Assembly (NCBI GenBank): GCA_009788135.1
Contig: WQSA01000020.1
Span: 1 to 18,204, forward strand
Source of the DNA: Candidatus Fibrimonadales bacterium
GTDB taxonomy: Bacteria; Fibrobacterota; Fibrobacteria; Fibrobacterales; Fibrobacteraceae
Direction of reading: 5' to 3'
Length of the DNA stretch: 18,204 bases
Below the pieces are notes generated by a model. The model was not told the DNA's origin. It worked only from the letters and a program-made list of their open reading frames with translations, and made no database searches. The translations under genes and the position numbers were made by a program. This document shows positions 7,393-12,908 of the stretch, piece after piece (the first letter of the stretch is position 1; the number at the start of each line of letters is the position of its first letter).

Positions 7393-7945
7393 TCAAATAA
7401 CTATTACTCCAGAAAATGGTTCATCTGTTTTTTATACAGAAAAACTTACAGAGACAGCCCAATTAAGCAATTTTCACTGCTCTATAGATGAATATAATGA
7501 ATATTTAATGAAAGACGCTTTGCGTTCGCAAAAAGATCATGTGGCGTTCACTTGGCTATTGTTAGAAAAAGAGACTGATGAAATCGTTTCTTATATGTCT
7601 TTAATAGCGGATGCGATAAAATTGTCCGTTACGGAAAAATCTTTACATTCTTTGAATTATCCATTTAAAACAATTCCCTCAATAAAAATAGCAAAACTTT
7701 CTGTAGATAAGTTTTACCGAGAAAAATATAAAGGAATTGGTTCTTTTATGATTTATATTGCAAAATCTTTTGCCATTGTTTGCGATGAGCAATACATTGC
7801 AGCTCGTTTTCTCACGGTAGATGCCGACATAGAACACAATGCAAGTGTTTTGAATTTTTACAAAAAGAATGAATTCCTTGTAAATGAGGAGTTATGCAAT
7901 AAAAACCGCAAAACCATAAGCATGCGCAGGGATATTTACATGTAG
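7385..7945 (+). CDS. GNAT-family N-acetyltransferase, possible TacT-like toxin
   Basis: A 186-residue acetyl-CoA-dependent acetyltransferase. The ATG at 7385 is preferred to 7379 because AAGGA at 7374-7378 gives 6-nt spacing. Seen: a strand pair IVSYMSLIADAIKLS, the core IPSIKIAKLSVDKFYREKYKG, an acetyl-CoA loop KYKGIG (Lys114..Gly117.Gly119; the usual Arg/Gln is Lys), then ARFLTVDAD and NFYKKNEF, whose Tyr matches the FYe..GF motif. This arrangement is close to GNAT toxins of type II toxin-antitoxin systems (TacT/AtaT), which acetylate aminoacyl-tRNA. The short coupled upstream protein supports that reading. An ordinary metabolite or protein acetyltransferase remains possible. Codon use is AT-richer than in most neighbours, which could indicate acquisition. 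Confidence 0.8.
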   Translation: MANQITITPENGSSVFYTEKLTETAQLSNFHCSIDEYNEYLMKDALRSQKDHVAFTWLLLEKETDEIVSYMSLIADAIKLSVTEKSLHSLNYPFKTIPSIKIAKLSVDKFYREKYKGIGSFMIYIAKSFAIVCDEQYIAARFLTVDADIEHNASVLNFYKKNEFLVNEELCNKNRKTISMRRDIYM

Positions 7946-7970
7946 CCAGCGTAGCTTTTAAACAGGCTCT

Positions 7971-7997
7971 TGGGGAGGTGGACTCCCCACCCCTCCA
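7971..7997 (+). terminator. GC-rich hairpin after the GNAT gene, possible terminator
   Basis: TGGGGAGGTGG (7971-7981) can pair with CCACCCCTCCA (7987-7997) over 11 positions with one mismatch and one wobble, around a 5-nt loop. It stands 25 bp after the GNAT stop and just before the invertible segment. The downstream T-run is poor (GCCGTTTCATTT), so termination is plausible but not typical. It could insulate the pilin switch from upstream read-through. Confidence 0.45.
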
Positions 7998-8008
7998 GCC
8001 GTTTCATT

Positions 8009-8030
8009 TAAACCTTCGTTTAAATGCTAC
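8009..8030 (+). repeat. Left inverted repeat of the putative pilin promoter switch
   Basis: This 22-bp sequence is the exact reverse complement of 8156-8177. Its core AAACCTTCGTTT (8010-8021) has a central TT (8015-8016) and dyad arms TAAAC/GTTTA, the architecture of a serine-invertase crossover site. An extra local palindrome (CATTTAAA, 8005-8012, with TTTAAATG, 8019-8026) overlaps it. Confidence 0.85.
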
Positions 8031-8155
8031 ATCTATAATATATATTATTTTTTCCAAATGTGACCATTTTTTCTTAAAAAACGTCATTTTTTTGTCATTT
8101 TTGTCAAAAAAGTGTAATTTTCGGCTTTTTCCGCTATTTTTCAAGCTTTCAAAAC
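8031..8155. promoter_or_regulatory. Putative invertible promoter segment upstream of the pilin
   Basis: A 125-bp spacer, roughly three-quarters A+T, between perfect inverted repeats, ending 86 bp before the pilin ATG. It contains a dense AT block (TATAAT at 8034-8039 on the plus strand; TATATT and TATTAT on the minus strand near the same end) and three GTCA boxes (8083, 8094, 8103) each next to T- or A-tracts. The stretch from the right repeat to the pilin has no promoter-like sequence. This suggests that pilin transcription comes from within or across the segment. The best -10 candidates lie at the left end, possibly pointing away from the pilin in the present orientation, but I cannot settle polarity. 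A 62-codon open frame through here is probably not a gene. Confidence 0.6.
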
Positions 8156-8177
8156 GTAGCATTTAAACGAAGGTTTA
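8156..8177 (-). repeat. Right inverted repeat of the putative pilin promoter switch
   Basis: Perfect 22-bp inverse of the left repeat. The core AAACGAAGGTTT (8165-8176) differs at one base from the AAACCAAGGTTT core I recall for Hin hix sites, with a central AA at 8170-8171. It also matches 8 of 10 positions of the ARACGTWCGT consensus I recall for Bacteroides Mpi-controlled sites. A looser relative without the dyad, GTAGCTTTTAAACAGG, is at 7951-7966. Confidence 0.85.
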
Positions 8178-8241
8178 TCTGCGCCCGAGAATGCCGAAAA
8201 TCGTTTAATAGAGTAGGCGGATTTAAACAGGAGGACATTTC

Positions 8242-8736
8242 ATGTCTACTCAATTAAGAAAGGGTTTTACCCTAATCGAGCTGATGGTTGTTATAGTGAT
8301 CATCGGTATTTTGGCCGCCATAGCGATTCCAAAGCTTTTTGGCATGAGTGCAAAAGCAAAAGCCCAAGAAGTAGGTCCCGCCGCCGGAACCTGGGTAAAA
8401 CTGCAACAAGCTTACAAAATGGAAACCGGAAGCTACGGCTCCGCAAGTTTAATTAGCTATAAAGCACCTGGTTTTCCAGGAGGAACTGCGGATCCTGGAA
8501 TAGGTACAACTGGTAATTTTGATTATAGCACTACTACAAATACTGGTTGGGCTGCCAAAAGTAAATTTGTATCGGGAGGATGTATCCTTCAGCAAGAGTG
8601 GACAGCAACTTTTGCTAATAGTAATACTGAGAATCCACTTATGAATGTGCCAGCAAATCCCGATTGTGGCGCTCTAACTCCCAATTTCTGTAAAATAGGT
8701 GATAGAGGCACAAATTGCCCTCCTGATCCTACCTAA
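8242..8736 (+). CDS. Type IV pilin-like major prepilin
   Basis: A 164-residue prepilin. A short basic leader, MSTQLRKG, is followed by FTLIELMVVIVIIGILAAIAIPKL, with cleavage expected after Gly8, N-methylation of Phe9 and the conserved Glu at mature position +5. The hydrophobic N-terminal helix is followed by a Gly/Ser/Thr-rich globular part. Four cysteines lie in the C-terminal half after CILQQEW, clustered as DCGALTPNFC and GTNCPPDPT, and likely form disulfides. An ideal SD, AGGAGG (8229-8234), is 7 nt before the ATG. Immediately upstream is the inverted-repeat segment; downstream are a Wzy_C ligase and a serine invertase. A pseudopilin of a type II secretion system is possible, but the isolated gene, strong SD and neighbours favour a surface pilus subunit under phase control. 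Confidence 0.9.
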   Translation: MSTQLRKGFTLIELMVVIVIIGILAAIAIPKLFGMSAKAKAQEVGPAAGTWVKLQQAYKMETGSYGSASLISYKAPGFPGGTADPGIGTTGNFDYSTTTNTGWAAKSKFVSGGCILQQEWTATFANSNTENPLMNVPANPDCGALTPNFCKIGDRGTNCPPDPT

Positions 8737-8750
8737 TTTCGGATCAAGCG

Positions 8751-8911
8751 GCTTTTGTTGATTTTAGTGAAAGTTTTCCTGATTCTTCACTCTTGGCAAC
8801 AAAAGTTGTTTGGTGTCCTCGCTTCGGTGAGGATGCACCCTGGCTCTCCTGGAGGGCAAACGTGTTAACTACCTCGCTTATAGTGAGAGTTTGTGAGGAA
8901 AGCAAGGGTGC
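8751..8911 (+). ncRNA. Strongly structured intergenic RNA between pilin and ligase genes
   Basis: Several stems can be drawn by eye. CTTTTGTTG/CAACAAAAG (8752-8760 with 8797-8805) encloses AGTGAA/TTCACT (8766-8771 with 8786-8791). A UUCG-capped hairpin TCCTCGC-TTCG-GTGAGGA spans 8816-8833, extendable by GGTG/CACC. AACT/AGTT plus CTCGC/GTGAG form a hairpin at 8867-8891. A long-range stem GCACCC/GGGTGC joins 8835-8840 to 8906-8911. The GGTG/CACC and GCACCC/GGGTGC pairings share bases and exclude each other. The region spans most of the gap between the two genes. It matches no riboswitch class I can recall. It could be a processed 3' UTR, an attenuator limiting ligase expression, or a small RNA. 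Confidence 0.5.
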
Positions 8912-8933
8912 CCATCAAATTTAGCAAAATATA

Positions 8934-10523
8934 ATGTTCCTCATTCCTTTTATATCTCTTGTTGTTTGCTATTCCCTCCATCGACCCCTGAGCCTCCAAA
9001 GCTCCCTTATCGCTATTGCCCTCATCATACCCCTAATCAAAAATCTCAAACCGCAATCAAAAATACCACTCGCAAGCTTGCCATACATCGCTCTGCCTGT
9101 TATACTCTTCGCTAGCATAAACTCACAACTGGAATACGCCTCGGATGACGCAATACGTTGCCTGTCAATGTTTATGGCCGCAATAATAATCTTCCTGCAA
9201 AAAGAAAGCAAATGGCTCATAAGAAGCATGATCGCCTGCGGAAATATACACCTAATCATGCAAATCGCAGGAATAATCGCAGAAGATGAAAAAATGTCAA
9301 TAAGCACAATATTCCCAATGGCAAACGAAATAATGTTCTTCTATATGATGGTCATGTTCTGCGCTGTTTTCGCCTATTTCAAAGAAAACAATGCGCTCTG
9401 GAAAAAATACGCAATCGCCATCGGAATCCTAACATTCATCGCCATCATAGTCGGCGACATCGTTCACACAAAAGAACTCGCAATAGGCGGAGAACACGCG
9501 CTCGGAATATGGCTCGGACTTATATGCGGAACCCTGTTCACCGCAATGCTGTACATTTGGAAAAAATTTGAACTGCCAAAAAAAATCATGCTCGGCTTCT
9601 CCGCTATAATCTTCTCAATAATAATGTCCGTCTCCATAATAGTCGTAAACTACGATTTTTTTAGCCTGGATGCTCGTAGCGAAATAAGCTCAAGACTGGA
9701 CAACTGGAGAGCCGGCTGGAATATAGTCAAAGAAAAACCGCTTGGCGTGGGTTTGGGCGCTTACGGCGCAAACGTAATGCAACGCTGGCCGGCACTGGAA
9801 AACAGCCACCAAACGCTCGGCTCCGTAACTTACGACAGCGCTCACAACCAATTCCTTCAAATGCTAACAGAAACAGGATGGCTCGGATGGCTTTTCTACT
9901 CCGCGCTGTTCGCTTTGCCATGGATAGTCGCAGTTTCCCGCTATCTTAATACAGGACAGATGCACTTTCTGTTCATAGCAGGAACGCTCGCCGCAATATG
10001 TTCCGTTATGGTTGTAGCCGAGGCAATATCTCAGTTTGCTTTTATACAAATAATTCACTGGGGATGGCTGGTTTATTGCGTAAAGGCATTGCGCTTTCAG
10101 AAACAGATAATTATACGTCCATACGTGCGCAATCTGATTTTAATCGTTTTGATTCCCATGTTGATTTTTCTGTTTTATGACCGGGGCAAACAGCTCTATT
10201 CAGTATATTTAACGCCTTTGGAACGCGATGGGCTGGCTCCTTTGGGCAGGGCGCTTGAAATCCACCCGAAAAATTCGGAAGCTCTTAGCTTTGCATGGTC
10301 CCTGCATTTATATCACAAAGACTACGAAAAAGCTTTCAAAACTCTGGAAGCAATAGAAGAAATTGCGGGCTATTTTTGGCCTCTTGCCCAGGCTCGCGCC
10401 ACGATTTATTACGAAATGGGGGATTTGGAAAAAGCTTGCGAAGCGGCCAAGTTTCCCTTTGAACGCTATCTGGATGAATGGACGCTGGATTTGAAAGAAA
10501 AATTAAATTGCGGGAACAATTAA
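8934..10523 (+). CDS. O-antigen ligase/Wzy_C-family membrane protein, probable pilin O-oligosaccharyltransferase
   Basis: A 529-residue multi-pass inner-membrane protein with about ten hydrophobic segments in the first 420 residues. The Wzy_C signature lies in the large periplasmic loop: ARSEISSRLDNWRAGW, then PLGVGLGAYG, then YDSAHNQFLQMLTETGWLGW with the probable active-site His304. The last 100 residues are soluble and TPR-like (NSEALSFAWSLHLYHKDYEKAFKTLE, YYEMGDLEKACEAA). Wzy_C proteins join lipid-linked glycans to lipid A core or to proteins. A C-terminal TPR-like tail and a position beside a pilin gene are typical of PilO/TfpO/PglL-type pilin glycosylating ligases, so that is my inference. 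The ATG has no SD, and a structured RNA region precedes it. An O-antigen ligase or polymerase role is the alternative. Confidence 0.82.
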   Translation: MFLIPFISLVVCYSLHRPLSLQSSLIAIALIIPLIKNLKPQSKIPLASLPYIALPVILFASINSQLEYASDDAIRCLSMFMAAIIIFLQKESKWLIRSMIACGNIHLIMQIAGIIAEDEKMSISTIFPMANEIMFFYMMVMFCAVFAYFKENNALWKKYAIAIGILTFIAIIVGDIVHTKELAIGGEHALGIWLGLICGTLFTAMLYIWKKFELPKKIMLGFSAIIFSIIMSVSIIVVNYDFFSLDARSEISSRLDNWRAGWNIVKEKPLGVGLGAYGANVMQRWPALENSHQTLGSVTYDSAHNQFLQMLTETGWLGWLFYSALFALPWIVAVSRYLNTGQMHFLFIAGTLAAICSVMVVAEAISQFAFIQIIHWGWLVYCVKALRFQKQIIIRPYVRNLILIVLIPMLIFLFYDRGKQLYSVYLTPLERDGLAPLGRALEIHPKNSEALSFAWSLHLYHKDYEKAFKTLEAIEEIAGYFWPLAQARATIYYEMGDLEKACEAAKFPFERYLDEWTLDLKEKLNCGNN

Positions 10524-10598
10524 CTTGACTGAAACAAAAAAAAGAGGGGTGATGGCAAATAAATTGCTATTATTTGGAAAATCAATCAGGAGATCAAT

Positions 10599-11198
10599 AT
10601 GATTTATGGATATATTCGCGTTAGCACCGACAAGCAAACGGTGGAAAATCAACGCTTTGAAGTCGCCAAGTTCTGCAAACAGCACGGAATAGCGGTGAAT
10701 AAATGGATTGAAGAAACCATTTCAGGAACCGCTGCCGCCGACAAGCGCAAACTTGGCGAACTCTTGGATTCTTTGCAAAAAGATGACATTCTTATATGCT
10801 CAGAATTGTCAAGGCTTGGGCGCAACCTGCTTATGATAATGTCCACGCTCAACTTCTGCATGGAAAAAGAAGTGCAGGTGTGGACTATCAAAGACAACTA
10901 CCGCCTGGGCAAAGACATCAATTCCAAAGTGCTAGCATTCGCATTTGGCCTAACCGCAGAAATAGAGCGAATCCTCATTTCGCAACGCACAAAAGAAGCA
11001 CTCGCTCGCATAAAAGCGGAAGGCGCTCGCCTTGGCAGGCCGTGCGGCTCAAAGTCAAAAGAACTCAAACTGGCTAAAAAAGAAATACAGCTCAGAAAAA
11101 TGCTAGAGCAAAAAACTCCAAAAGGCGAAATAGCAAAGAAACTCGGCGTCCACAGAGCAACGCTGTGCAGATATTTGAGGAAGTCAAATAAACGCTGA
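10599..11198 (+). CDS. Serine site-specific DNA invertase, Mpi/Hin type
   Basis: A 199-residue small serine recombinase. The catalytic domain begins IYGYIRVSTDKQT with nucleophile Ser9. ICSELSRLGRN carries the catalytic arginines (Arg72, Arg75). INSKVLAFAFGLTAEIERILISQRTKEAL is the long E helix, GARLGRPCGS the linker, and TPKGEIAKKLGVHRATLCRYL (172-192) the C-terminal helix-turn-helix. The N-terminal two thirds read very much like the Bacteroides fragilis master invertase Mpi as I remember it; that enzyme flips capsule promoters. AGGAG (10588-10592) is 6 nt before the ATG. It follows the pilin and ligase genes and is the obvious candidate to act on the inverted repeats at 8009 and 8156. Its last codon and stop come from an inserted repeat element; without it the protein would probably end in SNI. 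Confidence 0.93.
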   Translation: MIYGYIRVSTDKQTVENQRFEVAKFCKQHGIAVNKWIEETISGTAAADKRKLGELLDSLQKDDILICSELSRLGRNLLMIMSTLNFCMEKEVQVWTIKDNYRLGKDINSKVLAFAFGLTAEIERILISQRTKEALARIKAEGARLGRPCGSKSKELKLAKKEIQLRKMLEQKTPKGEIAKKLGVHRATLCRYLRKSNKR

Positions 11199-11302
11199 TT
11201 TGGCTGTTTAATTGAGAATTGAGAGTTGAGAGTTGAGAATAAAAAACAGAAATCTATTCTCCATTCTCCATTCTCAATTCTCAATTAAACCATGAAGTCT
11301 GA
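11191..11302 (+). mobile_element. Heptad-repeat hairpin element, copy 1 (MITE-like), with 8-bp direct duplication
   Basis: A 112-bp element starting AACGCTGATTT and ending CATGAAGTCTGA. Inside, arms of 7-bp units (TTGAGAG/TTGAGAA on the left, TTCTCCA/TTCTCAA on the right) face each other and can form a stem of about 35 positions. It is flanked by GTCAAATA at 11183-11190 and 11303-11310, a likely target-site duplication. The element supplies the final Arg codon and TGA stop of the invertase. Joining the flanks over one GTCAAATA restores TCA AAT ATT TAG, a natural stop in the same frame. It has no coding capacity, so it would need a transposase encoded elsewhere. Confidence 0.7.
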
Positions 11303-11310
11303 GTCAAATA

Positions 11311-11334
11311 TTTAGTCAAGCATTTAGTCAAGCA
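11311..11334. repeat. 12-bp tandem duplication at the end of the reductase gene
   Basis: TTTAGTCAAGCA occurs twice in tandem (11311-11322, 11323-11334). The second copy contains the stop codon region of the reductase gene on the minus strand (stop 11328-11330). It lies directly beside repeat element copy 1. Confidence 0.8.
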
Positions 11335-12425
11335 TTTTTTACAATATATTCCAAACGCTCAACAATGTTCAAATGCTGAGTACAAGCGCTTTCGCAATTT
11401 CCGCATTGCGTACAAGTCCCTGCTATGTCTGGAGATAAACTCCAATGCCACTTGAGCTGATTGTAAATATCCTGCTTGGTCTCGCCTAAAATTATCCTGT
11501 TGTAAGCATCCATGAATTTTGGAATGGGTATCCCCTGCGGACAATCATCGCAATACGAACAACCTGTGCACACGCCCTCAAAACACTTGGATGCGCCAGC
11601 CTTTGCCGCCGCCAACTCCTCGTCCGTTCTCGGCTTGTACTCATCCATAGCCTTTAACGCCAAATCTATCTCTGCGTTGTTTGCAAAACCTACCAAAGCC
11701 ACAGACAATGATTTATGGTCCCACAAAAACTGCAACGCCGCCTTAACCGCATTATCCTTGTTGCACTCCTCGCCGCTTTTAAGCAAAAACTTGCACAAAT
11801 TTGGATTGTTGGGAATCAAACTGCCGCCCAGAGGGTTCATTATCACTGCGCCTAAATTGTTCTGCTCAACAGCATCAAAAGCCTTCTCTCTAGTTTTGAA
11901 ATTATATGCGGAATATCCGAACAAAACTCCCTCAAACACAGGCTCTTCAAACAACTCGGCAATATTGTTCTGAATTAAATGCGTAGAAACGCATATATGC
12001 TTTATCAACTTCTCTTCTTTCAATTTTTGAAATGTCTTTATTATGCCTTTGCTCTTGCGTTCCTTCCAGTTTTCCAAACTCGTTACACACCATATATGGT
12101 AAAAATCTATCGCTGGCACATCCAGCCTCTTAAGCGAAGCCTCAATTTCCCTGCGAATTTCCGATTCCTCGGATTGAAAGGTTTTTGTGGCAACATAATA
12201 AGGAAGCCCCTGCCTGCGCAGCTCGGAAAGACCCTTTCCAAAAACCGTTTCGCTCTTGGTTTCAAAATAACCGGGAGCCGTATCAAAATAATTGATTCCG
12301 CCCTTAGCAGCGCGAACCATCATTTCAACGCATTTATCGTGATTGTCCACTTCGGAGAAGCGCATTCCCCCAAAACCGAGAAGCGACACTTTTTTGCCCG
12401 TTTTTCCATAGTCTCTGTATTGCAT
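11328..12425 (-). CDS. Aldo/keto reductase with C-terminal double 4Fe-4S ferredoxin-like domain
   Basis: A 365-residue cytoplasmic oxidoreductase. The N-terminal (beta/alpha)8 AKR domain (about 1-265) shows MQYRDYGKTGKKVSLLGFGGMRF and the catalytic tetrad positions Asp48 and Tyr53 (YFDTAPGY), Lys81 (ATKTF) and His110 (FYHIW). The C-terminal part has two cysteine clusters, CTGCSYCDDCP (Cys286, 289, 292, 295) and CTQCGNCESAC (Cys338, 341, 344, 348), fitting two 4Fe-4S clusters. This fused type is common in anaerobes; the natural substrate is unknown. The ATG has no SD. A TATATT hexamer ends 6 nt upstream, so the transcript may be leaderless. Repeat elements lie on both sides, and the upstream one abuts the promoter. 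Confidence 0.9.
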   Translation of the reverse strand: MQYRDYGKTGKKVSLLGFGGMRFSEVDNHDKCVEMMVRAAKGGINYFDTAPGYFETKSETVFGKGLSELRRQGLPYYVATKTFQSEESEIRREIEASLKRLDVPAIDFYHIWCVTSLENWKERKSKGIIKTFQKLKEEKLIKHICVSTHLIQNNIAELFEEPVFEGVLFGYSAYNFKTREKAFDAVEQNNLGAVIMNPLGGSLIPNNPNLCKFLLKSGEECNKDNAVKAALQFLWDHKSLSVALVGFANNAEIDLALKAMDEYKPRTDEELAAAKAGASKCFEGVCTGCSYCDDCPQGIPIPKFMDAYNRIILGETKQDIYNQLKWHWSLSPDIAGTCTQCGNCESACTQHLNIVERLEYIVKNA

Positions 12426-12431
12426 TTTGAG

Positions 12432-12442
12432 AATATAGTAAA
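12432..12442 (-). promoter_or_regulatory. -10-like motif for the Fe-S aldo/keto reductase gene
   Basis: The minus strand reads TTTACTATATT, identical to the motif upstream of the four-domain FISUMP gene. The TATATT hexamer (12437-12432) ends 6 nt before the ATG. The left boundary of repeat element copy 2 falls inside the motif, so any -35 region now lies in element DNA. Confidence 0.55.
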
Positions 12443-12592
12443 CGCTGATTTAGCCGCTTAGTTGAGAGTTGAGAGTTGAGAGTGGAGAGTTAAAAAAAGG
12501 AAAAAGCTTATTTTTGAGCTAATTTAGCCGTTATATTTTAAAATCACTCTCCACTCTCCACTCTCAACTCTCCACTAAACCATGAAATCTGA
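12441..12592 (+). mobile_element. Heptad-repeat hairpin element, copy 2
   Basis: Same orientation and ends as copy 1: AACGCTGATTT at the left and CATGAAATCTGA at the right, 152 bp in all. The arms are TTGAGAG/TGGAGAG units on the left and CACTCTC/AACTCTC units on the right. The unpaired centre is longer and AT-rich and contains a second version of the left end (GCTAATTTAGCCGTTA at 12518-12533 against GCTGATTTAGCCGCTTA at 12445-12461). The outer parts are imperfect inverted repeats (C.GATTT....G.TTAGT). No target duplication is visible at this copy. Confidence 0.7.
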
Positions 12593-12634
12593 GTTTGAAC
12601 CATATTCCATGCCCAAGTTAATTCTTCAAACCCC

Positions 12635-12663
12635 TTGACAAAACTACTGGAATTTGCTAAATT
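12635..12663 (+). promoter_or_regulatory. Consensus sigma70-type promoter of rpmB
   Basis: TTGACA (12635-12640), a 17-bp spacer, and TAAATT (12658-12663), which is also the end of TTTGCTAAATT. This is the best -35/-10 pair in the window. It lies 23 bp before the rpmB ATG, predicting a leader of about 16-18 nt that includes the SD. Confidence 0.8.
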
Positions 12664-12686
12664 TACAATGAATTTTGGAGAATACT

Positions 12687-12908
12687 ATGAGCAGAGTATG
12701 TGAAGTTACTGGAAAAAAAGGCATGATTGGAAACCGCGTTTCTCATTCCAATCGCAAAAAAAAGGTTAAGCTGCAGCCTAACCTGCGCACCAAGAATTTC
12801 TTTATTCCAGAGGAAAACCGCTGGATTAGCCTTCGCGTTAGCACTCAAGGGCTCAGAACCATAGATAAAAAGGGAATTCGCGCCGTTGCTGCAGAGCTGG
12901 GCATCTAG
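12687..12908 (+). CDS. rpmB: 50S ribosomal protein L28
   Basis: A 73-residue basic protein of the large ribosomal subunit. The sequence MSRVCEVTGKKGMIGNRVSHS is the typical L28 N-terminus, followed by a Lys/Arg-rich stretch and NLRTKNFFIPEENRWISLRVSTQGLRTIDKKGI. GGAG (12677-12680) is 6 nt before the ATG at 12687; an in-frame ATG four codons earlier lies on the SD side and is not used. A consensus promoter stands directly upstream. No rpmG follows; instead the next frame starts inside the last codons of rpmB. Confidence 0.97.
   Translation: MSRVCEVTGKKGMIGNRVSHSNRKKKVKLQPNLRTKNFFIPEENRWISLRVSTQGLRTIDKKGIRAVAAELGI

Noticed and set aside
7978..8166. A 62-codon open frame across the inverted-repeat segment
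   Set aside because: Its composition is that of AT-rich non-coding DNA (runs of Phe, Lys, Ser), it has no good SD, and it runs through both inverted repeats.
7951..8177. Integron attC-like sites (TTTAAAC/GTTTAAA pairs) around the GNAT module
   Set aside because: The core does not fit RYYYAAC/GTTRRRY, no integron integrase is present, and the perfect repeats with central AA fit a serine-invertase site much better.
8841..8911. Possible c-di-GMP-I (GEMM) riboswitch because of GGGCAAAC and GAAAGC strings near a pilin gene
   Set aside because: The conserved spacing and the second-stem receptor sequence do not match what I recall of the class, and the element is downstream, not upstream, of the pilin.
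11191..12592. The two heptad-repeat elements as invertase recombination sites enclosing the reductase gene
   Set aside because: They lie in the same orientation, lack the AAACGAAGGTTT-type core and show features of insertion instead.
11191..12592. CRISPR-like array from repeated heptads
   Set aside because: The units are 7 bp without spacers and form opposing arms of a hairpin; no cas genes are present.
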